The position numbers were made by a program, and so were the translations under genes. This document shows, in pieces, positions 1-10,399 of a DNA stretch of 64,000 bases. The DNA lies in NCBI RefSeq assembly GCF_014282005.1, contig NZ_JACFTD010000002.1, forward strand, positions 539,823-603,822, given 5' to 3'. This DNA comes from Sporosarcina sp. BP05. Lineage in GTDB: Bacteria > Bacillota > Bacilli > Bacillales_A > Planococcaceae. Under the pieces are notes generated by a model that was not told the origin of the DNA, did no database searches, and saw only the letters and a list, made by a program, of their open reading frames with translations. The first letter of the stretch is position 1. Each line of letters begins with the position of its first letter.

Positions 1-138
1 TCATATAAAGGAACAGAAGAAGACCAAATCATTTTGTTGAAGCGAGCTATCATGAATAATATTCCAATCCTCTCATTCATGGAACATGTGACCAATCTGG
101 AGGATGTGTTCATGGAAATAACGAAAGGAGCCGATTAA
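1..138 (+). CDS. ABC transporter ATP-binding protein, C-terminal end (partial)
   Basis: The first 138 bases are open in frame 1 and encode the last 45 residues of a protein that ends with LEDVFMEITKG, followed by a TAA stop. That ending is typical of the C-terminal region of ABC-2 exporter ATPases (NatA/YhaQ type), where a Leu-Glu-Asp-Val-Phe stretch closes the nucleotide-binding subunit. The Walker motifs lie outside the window, so the family call rests on this tail and on the ABC-2 permease that begins 2 bases after the stop, with its AAAGGAG ribosome site inside this gene. It is presumably the energising subunit of the same exporter; the substrate is unknown. Confidence 0.75.
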   Translation, partial: SYKGTEEDQIILLKRAIMNNIPILSFMEHVTNLEDVFMEITKGAD

Positions 139-139
139 T

Positions 140-991
140 ATGAAGATGAATTTCAATAATCCGGTCCTCTTTAAAGAATTAAAATTAAGGTTCCGCTCAC
201 CAAAAAGTTTCATAGGTATCCTATTCTACTTGATAGCGATGTGTATTTTTGTTTTTGGTTTTATCTTTGCGACAATGACGATGTCAGGGACGTCTTATTT
301 CAGACCTAGTGAAAGTTTCATCTTGTTCGGACTGTTAGCATTTATCCAATTAGGACTTGTGTTATTCATTACACCGGGTTTGACGGCTGGAGCAATTAGC
401 TCGGAAAGAGAAAAACAAACGCTGTCAATTTTATTGACGACATCACAAAGTTCATTTCAAATCATTACAGGAAAGTTGTCGTCATCAATTGCATTCCTGT
501 TGCTGCTTATTGTGGCGGGACTACCGATCTATAGCCTAGTATTCTTATTCGGCGGTATTTCTCCCCTGGACTTTGTTAAAGTGTTCTTCTTCTTATTTGT
601 TACGCTTCTTGCAATAGGCAGTGTGGGTGTTATGTTCTCTACACTCATTCGCCGGACGATTGTTTCGATGATAGCCACGTATGGAACAATGCTGTTCCTA
701 TCGGTTGTCACCGGGTTTATATTCTTGATTGTACTGCAAATGACAGCGTTCAATCACATGGGAACAGGTACACCGTCACCTTCAATGCTTGGGCATATTA
801 TTGCCTCAATTAATCCAGCAATCCTCTTCGCATCATTACTTTCGCAGGGAATGGGGGATAGTATTTCGGAAATGACACAAGTGAAATTCCCGATTTGGAT
901 TGGCTATCTTATTTTCTATTTGTCACTTACGGTTATTTCACTATTTATAGCAGTAAAGAAGCTGCGTGTTAATATGAAACGTTCAAAATAA
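140..991 (+). CDS. ABC-2 type transporter permease
   Basis: A 283-residue integral membrane protein with about six hydrophobic segments (roughly residues 25-48, 60-80, 112-132, 140-165, 172-198, 250-272). The segment ISSEREKQTLSILLTT near residues 86-101 is the cytosolic coupling motif of ABC-2 permeases (Ser-x-Glu-Arg-Glu-x-x-Thr-Leu). It pairs with the ATPase that ends 2 bp upstream, so the two probably form a homodimeric-permease exporter. The ATG at 140 follows AAAGGAG. The next gene starts 15 bp downstream, so the exporter appears cotranscribed with the MoxR/VWA cluster, which hints that it serves that complex. Substrate cannot be told from sequence. Confidence 0.85.
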   Translation: MKMNFNNPVLFKELKLRFRSPKSFIGILFYLIAMCIFVFGFIFATMTMSGTSYFRPSESFILFGLLAFIQLGLVLFITPGLTAGAISSEREKQTLSILLTTSQSSFQIITGKLSSSIAFLLLLIVAGLPIYSLVFLFGGISPLDFVKVFFFLFVTLLAIGSVGVMFSTLIRRTIVSMIATYGTMLFLSVVTGFIFLIVLQMTAFNHMGTGTPSPSMLGHIIASINPAILFASLLSQGMGDSISEMTQVKFPIWIGYLIFYLSLTVISLFIAVKKLRVNMKRSK

Positions 992-1006
992 TAGGGAGAT
1001 GGGCAA

Positions 1007-2467
<1,461 letters not shown>

Positions 2468-2488
2468 AGACAGAATGGGAGTGTATAT

Positions 2489-3484
2489 ATGCCATTTACA
2501 CCAGAGCAGTTTGAAGAAATGAGTGGAAAACTAGGGTTAGTTAAGGAGGAAATCGGAAAATTTATCGTTGGCCAACAGGAAGCGGTCGAGTTTTCTCTCT
2601 ATTCGATATTGGCAGATGGGCACGCACTGTTGGAAGGGCTGCCCGGTCTTGGAAAGACAATGCTCATTCGAACGATTTCAGAAGTGCTCGATTTGTCATT
2701 TTCAAGGATTCAATTTACGCCTGATTTAATGCCTGCTGACATAACGGGGACAAGCATCTTGGAACGCAATGAAGAAGGGATGCAGCGCTTCACTTTTAAA
2801 GAAGGACCGATTTTTAGCCAGATGGTATTAGCGGATGAAATTAACCGAGCTACGCCGAAAACGCAAAGTGCCTTGCTTGAAGCGATGGGTGAGAAAACAG
2901 TAACAGTACTAGGGGAGACACGACAAATGGCACGTCCGTTTTTCGTTCTTGCAACGCAGAACCCGATTGAAATGGAAGGTACTTATCCATTGCCAGAAGC
3001 GCAGATGGACCGTTTTCTTTGTAAAATAATTTTGCCGTATCCATCGAAATCTGAACTGAAGGAAATAATTCTGCGCACAACGGGACCACAACATATCGAT
3101 ATTCAAAAAGTAATGGATGCAGAAGAAATCGTCATGGCGCAAGAAATGGCCAAAGAAGTTGTTATTGCGGATGAAATGATTAATTACGCGGTCGATCTTG
3201 TTTCAGCAACCCACAACCACAGCGGTTCTTCGGATGACTGGACAAAATATGTCCAGTACGGAAGCGGACCACGGGGACTTCAGTCTATTATCAGACTCGC
3301 TAAAGCGCGTGCGCTTGTGTCGGGGCGCTATCATGTATCCATTGCGGATATTAAAACAGTTGCTAAACCTGCACTGCGTCATCGCATTCTCATCAACTAT
3401 GAAGGGGAAGCAGAGGGCGTTGACGTTGATGGTTTGATTGTTAAGTTGCTTGAAGAAGTACGGCAAGGAGCATCGGTGCAATGA
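2489..3484 (+). CDS. MoxR-family AAA+ ATPase
   Basis: A 331-residue AAA+ ATPase. Walker A is GLPGLGKT at residues 50-57 and Walker B with the following sensor loop is VLADEINRA near 113-121. The motif LATQNPIEMEGTYPLPEAQMDRF, typical of MoxR, lies near residues 150-172. MoxR ATPases act as chaperone-like maturation factors for partner proteins with von Willebrand A domains, usually encoded next door. Here a DUF58 protein and two VWA membrane proteins follow directly. The stop overlaps the next start by 4 bp (ATGA), implying translational coupling. The function of this cluster in Bacillales is not established. Confidence 0.93.
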   Translation: MPFTPEQFEEMSGKLGLVKEEIGKFIVGQQEAVEFSLYSILADGHALLEGLPGLGKTMLIRTISEVLDLSFSRIQFTPDLMPADITGTSILERNEEGMQRFTFKEGPIFSQMVLADEINRATPKTQSALLEAMGEKTVTVLGETRQMARPFFVLATQNPIEMEGTYPLPEAQMDRFLCKIILPYPSKSELKEIILRTTGPQHIDIQKVMDAEEIVMAQEMAKEVVIADEMINYAVDLVSATHNHSGSSDDWTKYVQYGSGPRGLQSIIRLAKARALVSGRYHVSIADIKTVAKPALRHRILINYEGEAEGVDVDGLIVKLLEEVRQGASVQ

Positions 3485-4353
3485 ACGGTGAACTGTTTCC
3501 TAACGGGTTAGCGAAGAGGCTTGGCGCATTATCGATTCTATCTCGGTCAGGCCGTCTCGGGCATCATAAAGGGACACATCGTTCAAGAAAGACGGGTTCC
3601 TCCCTTGATTTCTCCGATTTCAGAGAATACCATCCGGGTGATGATTTGCGCCATATCGATTGGAATGTTTATGCCCGAACAGATAAACCTTATATTAAGC
3701 AGTTCCTAGATGAACAAGAGATGCGCATTCATATTTTACTGGACCCGACGAAGTCCATGGGGGCAGACGGAAAATGGAATTATGCCCGTCAACTGGCAAT
3801 AGCGCTTGGGCAATTAGCACTTAAGAGCGGAGATACCCTGTCGTTTTCCACTTGGACTGATGGGCAGGATTACTTTTTTAGAAAGAAAGGCACCGCGCAT
3901 CGTGCTTCTGTGACGAAATTCATCACGGCGATTGACGCTCCAGGGTCAACAGAAAATTTCACTGACCGAGCACTTGCGTCTATTCCAAAAGCAGTAACGG
4001 TGTTGTTCATCCTGACAGATGGACTTGAAGAGGTCGGAAAGTGGGAACATCTATTTCGCCGTCTGCCTGGGATTTGCGGTGACGTACGTGTTGTAACGAT
4101 TCACTCAAAAGCGGAGGAAGAACCTAATTACGAGGGAGATATCCGATTTGTCGACATCGAAAGCGGTGACGGAATTGAAGTGACTATGACGAGGCGTGCG
4201 GTCCAAGATTACCTGGAAAAGAAATCAATACATGAAGCACAAATGACAGCGCTAGCCCGCAAATTTGGTATTCAACTCATTCGTGCAGAAGTTGCTGAAG
4301 GTGTCATGGAAACCGTAACAAAAAAAATGCGGCACGCAGGATGGGTGCGATAG
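3481..4353 (+). CDS. DUF58 domain protein
   Basis: A 290-residue soluble protein carrying the DUF58 signature: a GSSLDFSDFREYHPGDDLR stretch near residues 39-57, then HIDWNVYART and an Asp-x-Thr-x-Ser (DPTKS) MIDAS-like site near residue 90. These proteins look like degenerate VWA folds and are nearly always encoded directly after a MoxR ATPase, as here, where the two overlap by 4 bp. AAGGAG precedes the ATG. It is presumably a substrate or adaptor of the ATPase upstream. No transmembrane segment is visible. The biochemical role is unknown. Confidence 0.88.
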   Translation: MNGELFPNGLAKRLGALSILSRSGRLGHHKGTHRSRKTGSSLDFSDFREYHPGDDLRHIDWNVYARTDKPYIKQFLDEQEMRIHILLDPTKSMGADGKWNYARQLAIALGQLALKSGDTLSFSTWTDGQDYFFRKKGTAHRASVTKFITAIDAPGSTENFTDRALASIPKAVTVLFILTDGLEEVGKWEHLFRRLPGICGDVRVVTIHSKAEEEPNYEGDIRFVDIESGDGIEVTMTRRAVQDYLEKKSIHEAQMTALARKFGIQLIRAEVAEGVMETVTKKMRHAGWVR

Positions 4354-4367
4354 ATGGAGGCGGCTAA

Positions 4368-6131
4368 GTGGGATTTGATAAGTTAGTGAATGGATGGACG
4401 GTGGTTTTTCCTATGGCCGTCCTTCTCTATTACTTTTTCCGAAAACGCTACGAAACGACAACAATATCATCAACATTATTTTGGGAACAATCGATGCGGG
4501 AAACACGGGTGTCTCCTTACTTGAAAAACTTGCAGCGGAATGCCCTGTTTTATCTGCAAATGGCGGCACTTCTGCTACTTGTATTTATTTTAGTAGGGCC
4601 TTATCTTACTAAAGAAGAGGCGGTCGGTGGTCATACTATTCTTATAGTGGACACGTCTGCGACTATGCTTGCTAGCAATGAAGGAACTACATTATTTGCG
4701 CGCAATCAGGAAGCGATGAAGGAACTTGTCGCGAGTCGCCTGGGAGAACCAATCACAATTATGACAACTGGGAAAGAGCCCATTATAGTTATACGGGAAG
4801 AAACAGACGGTGATGCAATCACGGCCGCTATCGACAAATTAGCCGTTACATATGAACATGAATATATGGAACGGGCAATTGAGTTCGCAAAGTCAATCAC
4901 TGCAACAGATGGTGCTGCTATTCATATTTATACGGATTCACTAGACCAAGCAACTTTTTCTGAAGGAGAAAGCGCCATCGCATGGACGATTCATGGTGAT
5001 GAATTACCTAAAGTCAATGTATCCATCGATCAATTCGGTGCTGTCAAAACGCCTGAAGGAACGGAAGCCATTATCAGGATTACCAATGATTCCACTGATG
5101 CTAAAATCGGAGCCGTACATATTAAGGATCTACAAACCGGTAACTCATTGAAAGTCGAAACCTTTTCTATTGAAGGCAAGGAAGAAGTACTTTTATCGTT
5201 CAAGGAGTTACCTGAAAGTAAATTATTACGTGCCGAAATCGTTGTAGAGGACGACTATGAAGCCGATAATACGGCCTACGTTTTATTAGGTAATGAGACG
5301 GGGGAGGCCGTTGTCGACGGGCAATTGCATGAGTTGGTAAAGAGAGCATTTGAAGCTGTGGGATTAACCGTTACAACTGGTTCCACGAATGAAATGCTAG
5401 CCGCACAGGACGGATCCATTATTGTGACAAACGATGTGTCATTCCTTAAAAAGGGAACGAAGCCGGTGGTGATTATTGGAAGGGATGATAAATCCACTGA
5501 ACCAGTTGCAGGCGCTGTTAGAAATACCTCAGATCCACTGTTTACGATTGCAGATATAAGTGAGGTCTACGTAAGTGCCTTGTATCCGCCGTTTAAATCG
5601 TATACGACAATCGCGACTGTGGGCGATAAACCGTTCATTCAAAAATCCAAGCGTGGCGACATTGTCATACTTGCTGATATTGAACTGACCGACTGGCCAC
5701 TTCATCCGTCTTTCCCGTTATTTGTTTGGAGTTCCGCTGAATTATTGCGTTCTGAAACAGATTCTTTAGGGTTATTTGTGCCTAATGAACGCAAAGCAGT
5801 TCTTTCAGGTGGAACAGAGAATGGACTGGAAATCTATACGATAGATGATGAATATGTAACGACAATTGCGGATGGTTCGAGTTTCATCGCGCCAGCACGT
5901 CCGGGTATTTACAAAGCGCTGGACGGAGGAGTCGAAAAGATGTTTGCTGTTCAGCTTGAGCGGTCAGAAAAAGAGCTAGATCAGGGTTCATCATATAAAA
6001 TCGGGCGCACGGAAAATGGGAAAGGGAATGAAGAGGGGAAAAATAGGATTGGCTGGTTATTCCTTGTGCCACTTTTGCTTCTTCTACTAATTGAATGGGA
6101 GGTGCAAAGAAGACGTGGATATCCGAATTGA
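4368..6131 (+). CDS. BatA-like membrane protein with von Willebrand factor A domain
   Basis: A 587-residue protein with a hydrophobic N-terminus (about residues 9-24), an amphipathic linker, a second membrane segment near 60-80, and a VWA-like domain that opens with ILIVDTSATM (Asp95, Ser97, Thr99: a MIDAS-type D-x-S-x-T). A C-terminal membrane helix precedes the basic tail QRRRGYPN. This matches the BatA/BatB-type architecture, with an N-terminal Bat domain. The GTG at 4368 is chosen because GGAGG lies 7 nt upstream. Its 3' end overlaps the next gene. Likely role: an envelope-anchored metal-binding adhesion domain working with MoxR. Pathway unknown. Confidence 0.82.
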   Translation: MGFDKLVNGWTVVFPMAVLLYYFFRKRYETTTISSTLFWEQSMRETRVSPYLKNLQRNALFYLQMAALLLLVFILVGPYLTKEEAVGGHTILIVDTSATMLASNEGTTLFARNQEAMKELVASRLGEPITIMTTGKEPIIVIREETDGDAITAAIDKLAVTYEHEYMERAIEFAKSITATDGAAIHIYTDSLDQATFSEGESAIAWTIHGDELPKVNVSIDQFGAVKTPEGTEAIIRITNDSTDAKIGAVHIKDLQTGNSLKVETFSIEGKEEVLLSFKELPESKLLRAEIVVEDDYEADNTAYVLLGNETGEAVVDGQLHELVKRAFEAVGLTVTTGSTNEMLAAQDGSIIVTNDVSFLKKGTKPVVIIGRDDKSTEPVAGAVRNTSDPLFTIADISEVYVSALYPPFKSYTTIATVGDKPFIQKSKRGDIVILADIELTDWPLHPSFPLFVWSSAELLRSETDSLGLFVPNERKAVLSGGTENGLEIYTIDDEYVTTIADGSSFIAPARPGIYKALDGGVEKMFAVQLERSEKELDQGSSYKIGRTENGKGNEEGKNRIGWLFLVPLLLLLLIEWEVQRRRGYPN

Positions 6132-8712
6132 TCAGCCATTATGGCTATTATTATTCATCCCAATCGCTCTCTATATGGCGTATACATGGAAATCATCGGG
6201 CATGCGGCTTGTTGGAAAAGGGACCATTCTCTTTATCTTGAGATGTACTGCAATTGCTGCTCTCATTTTTGCACTGGCAAATCCTTTTGTGACGCTGCGT
6301 GCAGATAAAGAACAAATATTGTTTGTCGTGGACCGCTCTGTATCTATTGAAAGTGCCGGGAACATGGCGGATAAATGGATTACAGAAAGTTTGAAAGGCC
6401 GTCAAGAGAATCAGTCAGTTGGACTGTATTCATTCGCAGAGACGTTCCGAACAGATTTACAGCTGACGGATGCAGACGTAGCACTTCCGGTAATAGGACA
6501 GATGGAACCGAAAGATGCAACCGACATTGCGAAAGCGATTGACCTTGCTGCTGCAGTGGCTAAAAATGATAGTGCGACACGGATTGTGTTACTGTCTGAT
6601 GGTTTGGAAACGGTGGGCAAGGTCGAAGAGTTATTGCCTAAATATAATGAAGACCGTGTGATCATTGACACTGTTTTACTAGAACGACCAGGCAGTGCAG
6701 ACGCCTCAATTACGATTTTTGATACGCCACTAACTGCTTATGAAGGAGAGAAGCAGCTGCTACAAGTTGAAGTGGAATCATCTACTCGAACTACTGGTGA
6801 ACTGCTCATTTATCAAAATGATAAGGAAATCATCAAAGAACCGGTGACACTTGAGCCTGGTAAAAACACTTTTTCATTCCGTACATCGGCAACCGGAAGC
6901 GGACTGCTGAAATACGAAGCCAAACTCCTTGTATCGGATGATAGCTTTTTAGAAAACAACCGAATGCTGTCCGTCACGATGATGGAGCGTTCCCCACGTG
7001 TTCTTATTGTACAGACGAGCCGAAATCCATCAATCATCCCAGCACTGCTGGATAAAAATGCGATGACTGTAGATGTTGTCGATGCGGAACAATTACCGGA
7101 AACGCTGTCGGGTTATCTAGGCTACGGCGCAATCATTTTTGATAATGTGCCAGGGCATGTGGTTGGTGAAGATAAGATGACGATCATTGAACAGGCAGTA
7201 AAGAACTTTGGTACAGGCTTCATGATGGTCGGAGGAGATGAAAGTTTCGGGCTTGGCGGTTATTTCAAGTCTCCAATCGAACGGCTTCTACCAGTCGAGA
7301 TGGAAGTGAAAGGAAAAGAATCGCTCCCTTCGCTCGGTCTAATGATTGTTATGGACAGATCGGGAAGTATGTCTGGTTCGAAAATCATCTTGGCAAGAGA
7401 AGCGGCTGCCCGTTCGGTTGAGCTTCTACGTGATGATGACACATTTGGTTTCACTGCATTTGACGATCAAGTATGGGAAGTCATTCCAATCGGTAAGCTT
7501 GGAGATAAGAAGGAAGCAGTCGAACAAATCCTCTCTGTACCAGCTGGCGGGGGGACGGATATTTTTCCAGGCATGCAAAAAGCATATGATGATCTTGCGG
7601 ATTTGAAACTGCAAAGGAAGCATATTATTTTGATGACAGATGGCCAATCACCGATGCCTTCGGATTATGAAGATGTGATTGCGGAAGGTCGAAAAAATAA
7701 TATTACGATGTCGACGGTTGCTATCGGTTCAGATGCGGACTGGTCGCTATTAGAAGATCTTGCGGAAAATGGTGGCGGAAGGTTTTACGACGTAGTCGAT
7801 GAGTCGACAGTACCTGCAATACTGGCTAGAGAAACGTCGATGATGACGCGGACATATATCGAGGATAATCCGTTTTATATGACGCTGGGTGGTATTCCTG
7901 AATGGACGTCTTTGTTTAGTGAAGGGGTTCCGCAAATGAATGCCTATATTGCGACGACTGCGAAGACTACAGCAACGATTGCGGGGCTTAGTCATAAAGA
8001 TGACCCTGTCATTGCTGAATGGATGTATGGTCTTGGCAGGACAGTTGCATTCACATCTGATTCAACAGGGAAATGGACGGGGGACTTAGCAAGATGGGGC
8101 GGCTACCCAGCGTTTTGGAATACCGCGGTGGCACGATTACTGCCGTCTTATGAGGAAGTCCCTTATATTATCACGCACGATAGAGGCGGCACCTATACGG
8201 TGACAGACAGTTCTCGTAAGGCAGCATTCCTCGACATAGCCGTCGTCGATGAAGCGGGGAAAGAAGTGCCATTTACCTCAGAGCCACTTGCTCCCGGTAA
8301 AGTACGTGTAACTGTTGATGCCAAACCGGGTCTTGTATTTTTCGGTGTATCGGATGATAAAGGCGGATTGTTCGAAGCCGGTCTGTCGGTGCCGTATAGC
8401 GATGAATATAAACCGACAGCTCCGAACCTAGCACTGATGACTAAAATTGCCGAACGAACAGGTGGAAAAGTGTTGGAAGCACCGACAGAAGCATTCCGCG
8501 ATCATCCTTTTAAAAGTGGCGAAAAGATCCGAATTGCAGAATGGCTAATTTTAGCATCGATGATTTTGTTCTTTATCGATATCACATTGCGCCGTTTTGG
8601 TATGTTTAAAGGGCTTACGAAGAAACGTCTGGTACGTGAACAAGCTGTCAAGGAGACATCGACAGCGGGGGAAAGTATTTCTGAATTATTGAAGGCGAAG
8701 AAGAGGCGATGA
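6115..8712 (+). CDS. Large VWA-domain membrane protein (Bat/glutamine-amidotransferase-like fold)
   Basis: An 865-residue protein if translation begins at the GTG at 6115 (GGGAGG at 6097-6102, overlapping the previous gene by 17 bp); a TTG at 6091 would add 8 residues but has no ribosome site. Two membrane segments lie near residues 8-24 and 37-58 and one near the C-terminus. There are two VWA-like sites: VVDRSVS (Asp73) and the canonical MIVMDRSGSMSG (Asp414). The region between them resembles the class I glutamine-amidotransferase-like fold of large Bat-associated proteins (GGDESFGLGGY). It is the last gene of the cluster and is followed by a strong terminator. The role is not established. 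Confidence 0.82.
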   Translation: MDIRIDQPLWLLLFIPIALYMAYTWKSSGMRLVGKGTILFILRCTAIAALIFALANPFVTLRADKEQILFVVDRSVSIESAGNMADKWITESLKGRQENQSVGLYSFAETFRTDLQLTDADVALPVIGQMEPKDATDIAKAIDLAAAVAKNDSATRIVLLSDGLETVGKVEELLPKYNEDRVIIDTVLLERPGSADASITIFDTPLTAYEGEKQLLQVEVESSTRTTGELLIYQNDKEIIKEPVTLEPGKNTFSFRTSATGSGLLKYEAKLLVSDDSFLENNRMLSVTMMERSPRVLIVQTSRNPSIIPALLDKNAMTVDVVDAEQLPETLSGYLGYGAIIFDNVPGHVVGEDKMTIIEQAVKNFGTGFMMVGGDESFGLGGYFKSPIERLLPVEMEVKGKESLPSLGLMIVMDRSGSMSGSKIILAREAAARSVELLRDDDTFGFTAFDDQVWEVIPIGKLGDKKEAVEQILSVPAGGGTDIFPGMQKAYDDLADLKLQRKHIILMTDGQSPMPSDYEDVIAEGRKNNITMSTVAIGSDADWSLLEDLAENGGGRFYDVVDESTVPAILARETSMMTRTYIEDNPFYMTLGGIPEWTSLFSEGVPQMNAYIATTAKTTATIAGLSHKDDPVIAEWMYGLGRTVAFTSDSTGKWTGDLARWGGYPAFWNTAVARLLPSYEEVPYIITHDRGGTYTVTDSSRKAAFLDIAVVDEAGKEVPFTSEPLAPGKVRVTVDAKPGLVFFGVSDDKGGLFEAGLSVPYSDEYKPTAPNLALMTKIAERTGGKVLEAPTEAFRDHPFKSGEKIRIAEWLILASMILFFIDITLRRFGMFKGLTKKRLVREQAVKETSTAGESISELLKAKKRR

Positions 8713-8731
8713 TTTAATAGATTTCATCCGA

Positions 8732-8776
8732 AAAAGCGCTATCACACTGGAAGTTTTCCCGTGTGATAGCGCTTTT
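8732..8776. terminator. Bidirectional intrinsic terminator
   Basis: A perfect 16-bp stem, AAAAGCGCTATCACAC with its complement at 8761-8776, encloses a 13-nt loop. The T-run on one strand and the A-run on the other let it serve both the VWA gene and the convergent MFS gene. Confidence 0.93.
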
Positions 8777-8783
8777 ATTATCA

Positions 8784-9977
8784 TCATAAACTTGATAGCA
8801 AATCCCCGTTCCGTTTTGCCCAATAAGATGCAATGGTGAAACAGATGAGTAGGATAACAGTACCAATAATATATGGATAGATGATATTGATATCGAACAA
8901 GATGCCGGCAAGTGCCGGTCCAATCATATTTCCAAGACTCATGTAGGCAGTCATCATGCCTGCTGCAAAACCTTGTTCTTCACCGGCAAGTTTCGAAACG
9001 AGTGTGTTGACGGCTGGTCGCAGAAGGGATGTTGCAGTGAAGAAGATTGTTGCCACGAAAAGAATCATAAAGAAGGAGTTAACGAATATAATACCAATCA
9101 TTGCAAAAGCTGCGATGACAAGATTCACCTGAATAACGCGCATTTCTCCAAAACGCTTGAACAATTTGTTGATGACAAATGTCTGAGCAATAACTCCAAC
9201 AAATCCTCCAACTGTAATAATGACAGCGATTTGAGCGGGTGTATAGCCATATTTATGGTCTACGTAAAGAGAAATTGTAGATTGGAAATTAGCCAAACCG
9301 AATGAAAAGACAAACATAACAATTAGCATGACAAAGTAAGGAGTTGTCGCTGAGCGTTTCATCTGCTTGAAAAGATTTTCCCTTTTATTCTTACTCCCAG
9401 GTTCGCCTGTGCTTCGCGGTGTCGGATTCGGTAATGCAAAAATGGAAATAAGCGCTGCCGTTAGGGCTGCAATTGTTGCAATGTAAAAAGGGAACTGTAG
9501 GCTAACTTTTGAAAGGAATCCGCCGATTGCAGGTCCAATCATGAATCCTAGGGACATGGAAGCACCTAGCAGACCCATGCCTCTTCCTCTGTTTTCATAA
9601 GTTGTAATATCGGCAACGAATGCCATCATAGGCGGTACGATAAATGCAGAGCCAAGACCAGAAAAGAAACGTGAGGCATAAAGCATCCATAATTCGGTGG
9701 ATAGTCCGAATGCAAGTTGTGATAGACCAAAAATGATTAATCCTATAATAATTAACTTTTTACGACCATGTTTATCGGATAAATCGCCGGCAATCGGAGA
9801 AAAGATAAATTGTGCAAATGAGAACATGGCAATTAGAAAGCCGAGAGCCTGACCAGCAACGCCAAACGTGCCCAGGTATTCAGGCATAATTGGAATGATA
9901 AGACCGATGCCAGCCATGGCGATGAACATATTGAACATTAAAACGTATAAGGCGAAATTGTTAGATTTGACTGCCAT
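8784..9977 (-). CDS. MFS multidrug efflux transporter (DHA1, NorA/Bmr-like)
   Basis: A 397-residue polytopic protein with about 12 hydrophobic segments. The loop between helices 2 and 3 carries GDLSDKHGRKK (about residues 64-74), which is motif A of the major facilitator superfamily. GPAIGG near residue 145 matches the drug/H+ antiporter motif C. Size and motifs fit the 12-helix DHA1 family (NorA, Bmr, TetA(L)-like), which expel hydrophobic drugs using the proton gradient. It is a single-gene unit transcribed toward the VWA cluster, with a palindrome in its promoter region. Substrate specificity cannot be assigned. Confidence 0.88.
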   Translation of the reverse strand: MAVKSNNFALYVLMFNMFIAMAGIGLIIPIMPEYLGTFGVAGQALGFLIAMFSFAQFIFSPIAGDLSDKHGRKKLIIIGLIIFGLSQLAFGLSTELWMLYASRFFSGLGSAFIVPPMMAFVADITTYENRGRGMGLLGASMSLGFMIGPAIGGFLSKVSLQFPFYIATIAALTAALISIFALPNPTPRSTGEPGSKNKRENLFKQMKRSATTPYFVMLIVMFVFSFGLANFQSTISLYVDHKYGYTPAQIAVIITVGGFVGVIAQTFVINKLFKRFGEMRVIQVNLVIAAFAMIGIIFVNSFFMILFVATIFFTATSLLRPAVNTLVSKLAGEEQGFAAGMMTAYMSLGNMIGPALAGILFDINIIYPYIIGTVILLICFTIASYWAKRNGDLLSSL

Positions 9978-10020
9978 AAGTATCCCAACTTTCCAAACTG
10001 TTTCGTGTCACTAAAGTATA

Positions 10021-10044
10021 GTACCACAATCTGTATGTGGTTAC
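10021..10044 (-). promoter_or_regulatory. Candidate operator for the MFS gene
   Basis: The dyad CCACA-7 nt-TGTGG, extended by GTA and TTAC with one bulge, lies directly upstream of a reverse-strand TATACT (10015-10020). It therefore falls in the -10/-35 spacer of the probable MFS promoter, where a repressor or MerR-type activator would bind. The -35 box is poor. No regulator gene is adjacent. Confidence 0.4.
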
Positions 10045-10071
10045 CTTGTTTGCGACTTGTGTACAAAAAGT

Positions 10072-10105
10072 AAAGACGACTTCCGCATGTGCGAAAGTCG
10101 TCTTT
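10072..10105. terminator. Hairpin, probable terminator
   Basis: AAAGACGACTT pairs perfectly with its complement at 10095-10105, and the loop holds a further CGCA/TGCG stem. The flanking T- and A-tracts are short. No gene ends at this point on the + strand, so its role is uncertain. Confidence 0.5.
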
Positions 10106-10194
10106 ATATTCGGCACTATTTATTTAGAATTAACTAGGTGGTATACCTCACTAGTATAACGAACAAATCTAGCGAAGGAGCGACACTAATGAAA

Positions 10195-10330
10195 GGCAGC
10201 CCAATATCGCCGCGTCCTGCGGCAAAGGCTGCACACCCGCATCCTGCAGGCGCCGGAGCAATAAGACCTAGGAGGGATGTAGTTCAATCCCTCCCCAGTG
10301 ATTTTCTGACGTTCTTATTGCGTAAGGCCA
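10195..10330 (-). repeat. GGA-loop hairpin repeat, copy A (partial)
   Basis: The stretch 9978-10399 holds no convincing gene. It contains GCCGC-GTCCT-GCGGC (10209-10223), a degenerate second hairpin with loop ATCCT, and GGAGGGAT/ATCCCTCC near 10271-10294. The same motifs recur near 18.2, 21.4, 46.4 and 54.6 kb. Read on the reverse strand the loop is AGGAC. It abuts the 3' end of potD. Confidence 0.7.
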
Positions 10331-10399
10331 TCACCAAGCGACAAAGCGGTGTTGGAAGAGCAGTCTATTTGTTAAGTGCTGATTATATAGATCACATTC

